From Halobacteriales archaeon (lineage in GTDB: Archaea; Thermoplasmatota; E2; JACPAO01; JAHFTW01), in contig JAIVGU010000007.1 in assembly GCA_020201445.1 (NCBI GenBank), positions 1-9,876 on the forward strand: DNA of 9,876 nucleotides. Direction: 5' to 3'. Made by a program: the position numbers and the translations under genes. This document shows, piece after piece, positions 1-6,459 of the stretch (position 1 is the first letter of the stretch; the number at the start of each line of letters is the position of its first letter). Below the pieces are notes generated by a model. That model did not search any database. It was not told the origin of the DNA and worked only from the letters and a program-made list of their open reading frames with translations.

Positions 1-945
1 GCCCCGCCCCAGCGCCGCGGCGAGGCCGGCCACGACCATCGCCGCCCCCACCACGGGGCCGGCGCGGGAGAGCCAGGGGCGCAGCGCGTCGCCGGCCAAC
101 GCGAAGGCGAGGGCGAGAGCGGCGTAGACGGTGACGATGCCGGCCGCCGCCGCGAGGCCGCCCCGCAGGACGCGCCGCGCCGGGGAGGGGCCGGAGGCGG
201 GCCGCAGCAGGAGGGCGAGGTAGGCGGGCAGCAGGCCCACGGTGCAGGGGGTCAGCACCGCCGCGGCGCCCGCCACGAACGCCAGCCCGGCGAGGCCGAG
301 GCGCAGGACCGGCACGGGCGTGGCTTGGCCGGCGAGGCTCTGCCGCACCGCCGCCTCGACCTGGGCGCGGCTGGGGGAGCCAACGTGGTCCAGCACGACG
401 TGGCCGGCGGCGTCGATGACGACGACGCGGGGCAGCGACACGGCGCTGTACTTCTGCCAGACCTGGTCCGTGTCCAGCGCGTGCCGCCACGGCACCCCGC
501 TGCTGCGCTGCAGCTCGACGAGGGACCCCTCGCTCTCGCCGCCCGCGTAGCCCAGCCTCGGGTCGCCGGCCACGGCGGGGTCGGCCCACGCGTCCACGGA
601 GAGGAGGGCGAAGTCGCCGCGGCCGCCGTAGGTGGCGTGGAGCGGCGCGAGGACGTCGGCGGTGACGTAGCGGCACGCCGTGCAGGAGACCGCCATGAGG
701 TCGAGGACGAGGGTCTTGCCGCGGTAGTCCTCCAGGCCGAACGGGACGCGCGGCCCCATCACGCCATTCTCGAATCCCGTGCTGACGAGGTGGAAGGGAG
801 GCGCGGGCGTGTCGGCGTGGACGGCGTCGTAGAGGGTCGCGCCGGCGGGCAGGACGAGCAGGAGCGCCAGCAGCAGCCACATCCCGCCGCTGCGGTTGCG
901 GTAGGCCGCGCCCGCGAAGCCGCCGTCGCGTCGGAGGTCAGGCAT
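1..945 (-). CDS. Thioredoxin-CcdA (DsbD-like) fusion, 3' end cut by the window edge
   Basis: The visible 315 residues join an extracytoplasmic thioredoxin-like domain to a CcdA-type membrane domain. Residues 22-37 form an N-terminal membrane segment or signal anchor. A thioredoxin/TlpA-like domain follows, with the strand TLVLDLMAVSC, active site C88-T-A-C91 and a cis-Pro-type loop SLPRVVVID (P172). From residue 213 it is hydrophobic and holds the CcdA signature LTPCTVGLLPAYLALL (C234), then two more helices before the window ends. Known CcdA/DsbD membrane domains pass electrons from cytoplasmic thioredoxin to extracytoplasmic thiols using one Cys in each of two helices; the second would lie outside the window. 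The ATG overlaps the TGA of the upstream gene by 8 bases, so the two are probably translationally coupled in one operon. Having the thioredoxin part first is less usual than in bacterial DsbD, where a CxxC thioredoxin domain is C-terminal. Family assignment is strong; the substrate is inferred. Confidence 0.88.
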   Translation of the reverse strand, partial: MPDLRRDGGFAGAAYRNRSGGMWLLLALLLVLPAGATLYDAVHADTPAPPFHLVSTGFENGVMGPRVPFGLEDYRGKTLVLDLMAVSCTACRYVTADVLAPLHATYGGRGDFALLSVDAWADPAVAGDPRLGYAGGESEGSLVELQRSSGVPWRHALDTDQVWQKYSAVSLPRVVVIDAAGHVVLDHVGSPSRAQVEAAVRQSLAGQATPVPVLRLGLAGLAFVAGAAAVLTPCTVGLLPAYLALLLRPASGPSPARRVLRGGLAAAAGIVTVYAALALAFALAGDALRPWLSRAGPVVGAAMVVAGLAAALGRG

Positions 946-1519
946 GGCGGCGCCGCGCCCTCCCGGCCACGCCAAGGGCCAGCAGGGCGGCGACGGGCAG
1001 CGCCACGCCCTGGGCGGGGCTTTCCTTGGCCACCGGCGCCATGTCGAACGCCAGATAGTGCTGCTCCTGGCACGCCAGCGCCGCCGCGTCGCCCGCGCAG
1101 GCGGGGTCGCCCGGCCCGGGCCCCTGCGGGAACAGGCTTTGCCGGGTCGCGTTGCCGGCGCCCTCGGTGAGGACCCACTGCACGCCGATGCGCCAGCCCG
1201 GCTGGTAGTCCACCGGCTTCCCGTTGGCCTTGTAGTCCGCCGTGTCGAAGGCGAAGGTGTCGTTGCCGACCCGCGTGGCGGGCGACGGCGGCGCGAAGCA
1301 GGCCTGCCCGACCCGGCAAATCTGGTACTGCGCGGCGGTGACGTTGTGGCCCGGCCGCAGGACCAGGAAGCCGGTCCATTGCCTGTGCGGCTCCACCGCG
1401 TCGGGGGCGTGGCCGGCGCGCAGCACGTCGGGCCGCAGGAGGGCCGCGTCCTGCTCGGCGTGGGCGGCGGCCGGCGGCAGCAGTGCCACCAGCAGGAGCC
1501 CGGCGAGCCACCGCGTCAC
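938..1519 (-). CDS. Exported Cys-containing protein with C-terminal anchor, function unknown
   Basis: I do not recognise this 193-residue protein. It begins VTRWLAGLLLVALLPPAAAHA, a textbook signal peptide with cleavage likely after AHA. The mature part has four cysteines, as CRVGQAC and a C-x8-C pair, plus N-x-T glycosylation-type sites (HNVTA, GNDTF, GNATR). It ends in a hydrophobic stretch (VALPVAALLALGVAG) followed by RARRRHA, which resembles a membrane anchor or an archaeosortase-type sorting tail. I chose the GTG at 1519 because a TTTT-core TATA-like box is centred 27 bases before it and the signal peptide begins exactly there. An ATG at 1576 would add 19 residues in front of the signal peptide and is less likely. 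It is the first gene of a two-gene unit with the thioredoxin-CcdA fusion, so its cysteines may be a target of that system. This is inference from neighbourhood only. Confidence 0.8.
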   Translation of the reverse strand: MTRWLAGLLLVALLPPAAAHAEQDAALLRPDVLRAGHAPDAVEPHRQWTGFLVLRPGHNVTAAQYQICRVGQACFAPPSPATRVGNDTFAFDTADYKANGKPVDYQPGWRIGVQWVLTEGAGNATRQSLFPQGPGPGDPACAGDAAALACQEQHYLAFDMAPVAKESPAQGVALPVAALLALGVAGRARRRHA

Positions 1520-1542
1520 GCCCCAGGGGGGGTTGCCGGCGA

Positions 1543-1550
1543 CAAAAGGG
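1543..1550 (-). promoter_or_regulatory. TATA-like box for the exported Cys protein
   Basis: On the minus strand this reads CCTTTTGT in a G/C-rich surround. It is centred 27 bases before the GTG at 1519, the usual archaeal spacing from TATA box to transcription start, which implies a leaderless or nearly leaderless transcript. It supports the shorter start. Judged by eye only. Confidence 0.5.
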
Positions 1551-1624
1551 TTGTTGTCCGCCAACGCAGCCGACATCCATGCATCGGGCGGCGGCGGGAT
1601 CGAAGTTTCATGGCCGCTCCAGCC

Positions 1625-1633
1625 TCTTCATAT
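1625..1633 (+). promoter_or_regulatory. TATA-like box for lipoprotein 1
   Basis: The sequence cttcatatc is centred about 28 bases before the ATG at 1657, giving a leaderless geometry. It lies in the divergent gap with the minus-strand unit, whose own box is at 1543-1550, so the two promoters face away from each other. Visual call. Confidence 0.5.
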
Positions 1634-1656
1634 CCCCGTCGGCAAATGGGACGGCC

Positions 1657-2748
1657 ATGCGCCCCAGCGCCCTCCTGCTCGCCGCCCTGGTCCTCACGCC
1701 CCTCGCCGGCTGCCTCGGCGCCAGCGAGGCGACCGCGGGGGAGGTGGCGGCGAAGGCCCGCTCCATCGCGCACGACTGGGACGCCGACGCGGCCCTGCAG
1801 GGCATCGTGGGCATCGAGCTCAAGGAGCTGCCACCGTTCCTTGCGGCCGCCGCGGCGCAGGCCGGCGCCGACAGCCCGCAGGCGCAGCTGCTCCAGTACC
1901 GCGACAGCAACGTGGGCGACGGCCGCGCCGGGGCGTGGATCTTCGGCTTCCGCGCCGGGGAGCGCGAGCTGCTGCTCGCCATCGACGCGGGCGGCCGCGA
2001 GCTGCTGCGCCACGTCGACGACGAGGACAAGGGCTCCCGGGGCGAGCGGCCCATCGGCGAGTTCGCCATCGACTCCGACGACGCGATGCGGCTCGCGGCG
2101 GAGCACAACGCCACGTTCGCCGGCCAGCGCGGCGGCGCCGTCGTGGCGAGCCTCGCGCTCATGCCGGGCCCCACCGGCCCCGTCTGGGTGCTGGCCCTCG
2201 GCGCGAGCTTCGACGACCTGGGCGACACCGCCTTCGCCACGGTGGACGCCACCTCCGGCAACGTCACCATCGCGCCCGACCTCGACGACGCCTTCTCATC
2301 GGCCGACGGCACCGCCGAGGCGGACGCGGGCGGCATCGGCTCGCCCTACTACCACCCCCGCGGCAACCGCACCTTCGTGCCGACCGAGACCGGCAGCGAG
2401 CGCGGCACCCTCTCCCTGGCCGACCCCGACGCGGGCTCGCCCTTCGAGGTCGAGTCCGCCGGCCACGGCAAGCTGCGTCTCCAGCTCAGCCTCCCCCGCG
2501 CGGCGCCCCCGACCCAGGCGACCGCCACCGTGACCGGCCCCGACGGCCGCACCGCCACCGTGACCTTCACCGCCGCGCTGGCGGGCAACGCCCCCGCCAC
2601 GGCGGAGCTGGAGGCGCCGCACGCGGGCCGCTACACGGTCGCCGTCCACCTCGACGCGGGCGTGCTGCAGCAGTACGACCTCGCGTGGTGCGCCCCCGGC
2701 TCCCGGATGGCGGCGCAGGACACCTCCTCGGCGTGCGGCGAGGCTTAA
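1657..2748 (+). CDS. Lipoprotein of unknown function, paralogue 1
   Basis: This 363-residue protein starts with a lipoprotein signal, MRPSALLLAALVLTPLAGC, with lipobox LAGC and the lipid-carrying Cys at 19. It should therefore be tethered to the outer face of the membrane. I recognise no catalytic domain. The N-terminal part has HDWDADAALQGI, VGDGRAGAWIFGF and IDSDDAMRLAAEHNATF. The C-terminal part looks like a beta-sandwich (LRLQLSLP, ATVTGPDGRTATVTF, GRYTVAVHLD), ending YDLAWC and a second Cys 15 residues later. The only cysteines I find are C19 and that C-terminal pair, so a disulfide is likely. The next gene shares the same landmarks in the same order, so they are a tandem paralogous pair. 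The ATG at 1657 is set by the lipobox and by the TATA-like box about 28 bases upstream. It is flanked by thiol-redox genes on both sides; a functional link is inference. Confidence 0.85.
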   Translation: MRPSALLLAALVLTPLAGCLGASEATAGEVAAKARSIAHDWDADAALQGIVGIELKELPPFLAAAAAQAGADSPQAQLLQYRDSNVGDGRAGAWIFGFRAGERELLLAIDAGGRELLRHVDDEDKGSRGERPIGEFAIDSDDAMRLAAEHNATFAGQRGGAVVASLALMPGPTGPVWVLALGASFDDLGDTAFATVDATSGNVTIAPDLDDAFSSADGTAEADAGGIGSPYYHPRGNRTFVPTETGSERGTLSLADPDAGSPFEVESAGHGKLRLQLSLPRAAPPTQATATVTGPDGRTATVTFTAALAGNAPATAELEAPHAGRYTVAVHLDAGVLQQYDLAWCAPGSRMAAQDTSSACGEA

Positions 2749-2749
2749 G
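2744..2749 (+). promoter_or_regulatory. TATA-like box for lipoprotein 2, over the stop codon of lipoprotein 1
   Basis: The sequence cttaag is centred about 28 bases before the ATG at 2775 and includes the TAA stop of the previous gene. It is the only AT-rich patch in the 26-base gap. It suggests the second lipoprotein can be transcribed on its own. Short and degenerate, so tentative. Confidence 0.35.
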
Positions 2750-2774
2750 CCACCCCGCCGCGATTGGGTGGCCG

Positions 2775-3803
2775 ATGCGCCTCCCCGCCCTCCTCGGCCT
2801 GGCCGCCACCGTGCTGCTGCTGGCCGGCTGCGTGGGCCACGGCCCGCTGACCGCCCGCGCGGCGCTGGAGACGGCGCTCAAGGAGGCGCACGGCTGGGAC
2901 AGCGACGCCCGGCTGCTCAGCGTGTCGGGCGCCGAGATGGCCAACGCCAAGGGCTACCTCGAGGCGCTGCGGACCCTGGGCCGCGACGGCCAGGAGCTGG
3001 ACGACGGCCTGGCGCGGCTGCTGCCCGACGACGACGGCGACGTGGGCGACGGCCGGCTGCCGGCGTGGGGCTTCGTCTTCGGCCACGACGCGCCCGGCAC
3101 CTTCCGCGTCATCGTCGACGGCAGCGGCAAGGCGACCTTCACCAAAGAGTTCCCCGGCTCGGCCAACCGCCTGCCCGACCTCGCCACGGACAGCCGGTGG
3201 GCGGTCGACTCCGGCGACGCCCTCGGCGCGCTGCGCGGGAACGCCTCGCTGGAGCGCATCCGCGACTCCCCCAGCGGCGTGCTGACCTACGTCCTCAACG
3301 CCGCCCCCGCCGGGGCGCCGCTGCGCTGGGAGGTCGAGGGCGGCGAGCACGGCATCCTCAACCAGACCTTCAAGGCCCGCGTCAACGCCGCCAACGGCTC
3401 CCTGCTGCCGCCGCGCACGCCCCGCGTCGTCATCGACCGCCCGCCCGAGCTGCCGCCCATCGAGGCCGGCCAAGCCAGCGGCACGGCCACCGTGGGCGCG
3501 TCCACCACGGCCAGCTTCACGCTGAAGGAGCACGGGACGGTCCACCTCCTGCTGCGCATCCCGGGCAGCGCCGCCCCCGGCACCCTGCGCGCCACCCTCA
3601 CGCTGCCCGACGGCCAGACGGAGACGCTCCAGGCGAGCGCCTTCCTCCCGGGCAGCGGCGGCGAGGACGAAGCCACCGTGGAGCGCATCCCGCAGGGGGA
3701 GTGGAGGGCAGCCTTCAGCGTCCCCGTGGGCGTGACGGAGGACTATACGCTCTTCTGGTGCACCGACGGCGCCGGCGACGCACCCGACAACCCGGCCTGC
3801 TGA
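2775..3803 (+). CDS. Lipoprotein of unknown function, paralogue 2
   Basis: This 342-residue protein begins MRLPALLGLAATVLLLAGC, with the lipobox Cys at 19 exactly as in the preceding gene. Shared landmarks in order are WDSDARLL, VGDGRLPAWGFVFG, AVDSGDALGALRGNASL, a beta-rich segment (ATVGASTTASFTLKEHGTV, LRATLTLPDGQTETL) and a C-terminal YTLFWC with a last Cys 13 residues on. Identity is low overall, so the duplication is old or the pair diverged fast. The only cysteines seen are C19 and the terminal pair. Function is unknown; an anchored, disulfide-stabilised beta-sandwich that binds something outside the cell is a reasonable guess. The gene follows paralogue 1 after 26 bases. Its last 61 bases overlap, tail to tail, the end of the minus-strand ccmF gene. 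The start is fixed by the signal sequence and the nearby TATA-like box. Confidence 0.85.
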   Translation: MRLPALLGLAATVLLLAGCVGHGPLTARAALETALKEAHGWDSDARLLSVSGAEMANAKGYLEALRTLGRDGQELDDGLARLLPDDDGDVGDGRLPAWGFVFGHDAPGTFRVIVDGSGKATFTKEFPGSANRLPDLATDSRWAVDSGDALGALRGNASLERIRDSPSGVLTYVLNAAPAGAPLRWEVEGGEHGILNQTFKARVNAANGSLLPPRTPRVVIDRPPELPPIEAGQASGTATVGASTTASFTLKEHGTVHLLLRIPGSAAPGTLRATLTLPDGQTETLQASAFLPGSGGEDEATVERIPQGEWRAAFSVPVGVTEDYTLFWCTDGAGDAPDNPAC

Positions 3804-6361
3804 CGTGGGCGCGGCGGGTCGGGGTCGGTGGCCAGTAGCAGCGCCATGGCGCCCACGCCCAGCGCGAAGGCGAGCCACACCAGCCCGAGGCCGGGGAGGT
3901 CGACGGCGCGCAGCCGCACCTGGTCGACGAGGGCGCCCGCGCAGACCCGGCTCGGCACGCCGCCCTTGTAGGCCTCGACCCAGGCGCCGCCGGGGCTGCT
4001 GCCGAGGCAGGGCGAGCCGGCCACGACGTGGACCGCCTCCAGCTCGACGTAGAGGTCGCCGGTCGCGGTGCGCCACGTCGCGGGCAGCGGGTAGTGCGTC
4101 TGCGACTGGGGTTCCCACTCCAGGCGGCCCTCGACGGTGCCGACCGCCTGCCCGCCGCGCAGCACGACGAAGCCGGGGCGCAGGACGTCGGCGGGGGCGC
4201 CGGCCGCGGGGGCGTCCATCTCGGTGCCGGTGTAGTGCAGCGTGGTGGCGCCGAGGGTGAAGTCCTGCCCGACGCCGACCTCGCCGCGCGCCTCGTGGCG
4301 GAAGTAGGTGCTGGGCGCGTAGCCGAGCAGCAGCACCGCCATCGCGAGGTGGACCCCGTAGAGGCCGACCAGCCGCAGCCGCGCCCGCGTCTCCTTGCCG
4401 AGGCCGGCGGCGGGGAAGCCGTCCTTGCGGGCCAGCAGCCACGCGCCGAGCGCGAGCACGGGGGCCGCGTAGAAGCCGTGCAGCAGGCCGATGGCGAGCA
4501 GCGTCAGGCCAGGACGGTGCGCGGCGCCGGCCAGCAGGCGTGTCGCCTGCCACAGCACGACGAGGGACATCGCGAGCAGGAGGAGCTGGAGCGGCGCGTC
4601 GACGTGGGCGGCGAAGGGCCCGTAGGTGAACCGCGTCGGCGGGTCGGCCCAGAACAGGACGTCCAGCACCGCGCCGAGCCAGGCCAGCGTCGCGGCGCGG
4701 CGGACCGGGCGCGGGGTCTGGGGGACGGGCGCGGCACGGCGGATGCGGTCGACGCTCACCAGGACGAGCGCCGCCGCCAGCACGGCCAGGTAGGTGCCGC
4801 CAGCCGGTGTGGGGAGCAGGAGCGCCGCCGCGATGGCGAGGGCCCACGCCGCGGCCGCGATGCGGAGGCTGCGCTTGCGCCCGTAGGAGCCGTGCGCCTG
4901 GAAGACCAGCAGGCCGAGGAGGACCGGGGTGGCGAGCCAGGGGAAGCGCGCCTCGTAGAAGCTGGTGCGCCAGCCGTTGACCGCCGCCATGTGGAACAGG
5001 AACAGCAGGATGAGGGCGACGGCGAGCGCGCCGATGGCGTAGGCGGCGAGGCTGCGCAGGTCGAGGCGGAGCTTGCGCGAGCCGGTGGGCCGCAGCAGCG
5101 CGGGGAACGCCCCGAGCAGGAAGGCGGCGAAGGTGAGGCCGAGCAGGCCGTAGCCCGTCGCCCCGTTGCTCACGGCATGCGCGGCCTCGAACAGGATGGA
5201 GAGCAGGCTCGCGGGGGCGAGGAGGGCGTAGCCGGCCAAGGCGCCGAACAGCGCGGCGACCGCCTTGCTGGCGTGGGGGAAGCGGCCGTCCTCCAGCGCG
5301 AGGCGGCGGCACCACAGCGCGAGGAACACGCCCAGCGTCGCCAGCCACAGCGCGACGGGGAAGGCAAGGCTGGGCTCGACGCGCAGGATGCCGAGGAAGC
5401 GCCCGCCGGGGTCCGGGTCGAAGGCGTCCGTCGGGTCGGTGAAGGCGTGCACGCTGACCCACAGGCCGCTGCGGGTGCTGATGGTGGAGAACAGCGTGAG
5501 CAGCAGCGGCAGGACGCCGAGCAGCGGGCCGAGGGCGCGGTAGGAGCCGTGCCGCAGGTGGTGGAGCTGCGCGTGCAGGTAGAGCGTGAGCGCCAGCCAC
5601 GGCAGCAGGTTCGCGACCTCCACCGGGTCCCACGCCCAGTAGCCGCCGAAGCCGAGGGTGTAGTAGGCCCACATCGCGCCCAGGCCGATGGCGAAGGTGA
5701 ACAGGAGCCAGCCGACGCGGCTTGGCAGGAGGGCCACGCGGCTCCAGCGGTCGGTGCCGGAGGCGAGGTGGCCCAGCACGGCGGCGGCGGGCACCGTCGC
5801 GAGGGCGTAGGCCACGAACATCACGGGGGGGTGGATGAGGATGAACGCCGACTTGAGCGTCGGGTTGAGGCCGTTGCCGAGCGGGCGGCCGGCGAGCAGG
5901 CTCGCGCTGGTGGGGGAGAACGTGTCCTGGAGCGCGACGGCGAGCAGGAAGGCGGCGGAGAAGAGGCCGAGGAACCAGCGCGCCCAGCGGCGGGCCAGCT
6001 CCAGGGCCGGGTCCTCGGCGGCGCGGCGGGCGTGCCCCCACGCGACGAGAGAGGTAATGGCGGCCAGCGCGGTGCCCCAGAGCAGCAGCGAGCCCTCGCG
6101 GCCGGCCCAGGTGCCGGCGAGGCGCCACGGCCACGGCAGGTCGGTGCGGGTGTAGAAGAAGACGTAGGAGAGCGAGAGGTCCGCCGCGAGGAACCGGCTC
6201 GCCAGCCACGCGAACGCGGCGAGGCTCAGCAGCGCGGCGAGGGCCCACAAGGAGGAGGCTGCGCGGTCGAGAGCCCGGTTGCGCAGCAGGGTCGCGGTGG
6301 TGGCGCCGAGGGCCAGCAGCGACGCAAGAAGGGCGAGCCAGGGCAGGGCGGCGGCGATCAA
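3743..6361 (-). CDS. ccmF: Cytochrome c haem lyase CcmF, oversized (872 residues)
   Basis: CcmF handles haem in cytochrome c maturation and attaches it to the CxxCH cysteines of apocytochrome outside the membrane. Signatures are WAGREGSLLLW (85-95), IHPPVMFVAY (176-185), the tryptophan-rich haem-handling motif GFGGYWAWDPVEVANLLPWL (237-256) and STRSGLWVSVHAF (295-307). H177, H263, H305 and H671 fit the four haem-ligand histidines known in E. coli CcmF (173, 261, 303, 491). About 18-20 membrane helices are visible, with a C-terminal extracytoplasmic beta-rich domain from about 685 (STYFRHEARGEVGVGQDF) and a last helix at 824-845. The protein is about 200 residues longer than the usual ~650, with the surplus mainly between H305 and H671. 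No ATG or GTG is in frame near the first helix. I chose TTG at 6361, preceded by a purine-rich GGGGTGGGG. The C-terminal 27-residue tail overlaps the lipoprotein gene antisense. Probably co-transcribed with the upstream thioredoxin-like gene. Confidence 0.92.
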   Translation of the reverse strand: MIAAALPWLALLASLLALGATTATLLRNRALDRAASSLWALAALLSLAAFAWLASRFLAADLSLSYVFFYTRTDLPWPWRLAGTWAGREGSLLLWGTALAAITSLVAWGHARRAAEDPALELARRWARWFLGLFSAAFLLAVALQDTFSPTSASLLAGRPLGNGLNPTLKSAFILIHPPVMFVAYALATVPAAAVLGHLASGTDRWSRVALLPSRVGWLLFTFAIGLGAMWAYYTLGFGGYWAWDPVEVANLLPWLALTLYLHAQLHHLRHGSYRALGPLLGVLPLLLTLFSTISTRSGLWVSVHAFTDPTDAFDPDPGGRFLGILRVEPSLAFPVALWLATLGVFLALWCRRLALEDGRFPHASKAVAALFGALAGYALLAPASLLSILFEAAHAVSNGATGYGLLGLTFAAFLLGAFPALLRPTGSRKLRLDLRSLAAYAIGALAVALILLFLFHMAAVNGWRTSFYEARFPWLATPVLLGLLVFQAHGSYGRKRSLRIAAAAWALAIAAALLLPTPAGGTYLAVLAAALVLVSVDRIRRAAPVPQTPRPVRRAATLAWLGAVLDVLFWADPPTRFTYGPFAAHVDAPLQLLLLAMSLVVLWQATRLLAGAAHRPGLTLLAIGLLHGFYAAPVLALGAWLLARKDGFPAAGLGKETRARLRLVGLYGVHLAMAVLLLGYAPSTYFRHEARGEVGVGQDFTLGATTLHYTGTEMDAPAAGAPADVLRPGFVVLRGGQAVGTVEGRLEWEPQSQTHYPLPATWRTATGDLYVELEAVHVVAGSPCLGSSPGGAWVEAYKGGVPSRVCAGALVDQVRLRAVDLPGLGLVWLAFALGVGAMALLLATDPDPPRPRQQAGLSGASPAPSVHQKSV

Positions 6362-6459
6362 CGCCCCACCCCGACGGAACCACGAATTCCACGAATTGCA
6401 CGAACCGGGAGGACGGTTTCGTGGAATTCGTGGTTTGGTAGAGGAGATGCAGCGGTCAT
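6358..6459 (-). other. Possible 33-codon linker ORF between the thioredoxin-like gene and ccmF
   Basis: An ATG at 6459 overlaps the TGA of the upstream gene as ATGA. The frame then runs through the palindromic repeat (reading PNHEFHETVLPVRAIRGIRG) and stops at a TGA that overlaps the proposed ccmF start as TTGA. Because the repeat is built of 9-base units, it stays open in this frame. This would let ribosomes pass from one gene to the next across the repeat. The peptide has no recognisable domain and may be chance; I offer it as a coupling device, not as a functional protein. Confidence 0.25.
6378..6435. repeat. Palindromic element 1: perfect 18-base inverted repeat of CCACGAATT units
   Basis: The arms 6378-6395 (AACCACGAATTCCACGAA) and 6418-6435 are exact reverse complements around a 22-base spacer. 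Each arm contains the 9-base unit CCACGAATT / CCACGAA repeated; a third, decayed unit (GCACGAACC) continues into the spacer. It fills most of the gap between the thioredoxin-like gene and ccmF. RNA from either strand could fold into a long hairpin. No T-run follows either arm, so a simple terminator is not indicated. Related elements lie at 7465-7533 and 9406-9462. Confidence 0.85.

Noticed and set aside
1520..1576. ATG start at 1576 for the exported Cys protein
   Set aside because: It would place 19 unrelated residues before a complete signal peptide and would lie upstream of the TATA-like box that fits the GTG at 1519.
2745..6401. Very long open frames in other registers, including one of over 1200 codons antisense to lipoprotein 2 and over ccmF, and one of over 900 codons opposite ccmF
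   Set aside because: They are Arg-, Pro- and Ala-rich or Gly/Glu-rich low-complexity translations, typical of shadow frames in GC-rich DNA. The real genes in the same DNA show clear family motifs, lipoboxes and membrane helices.
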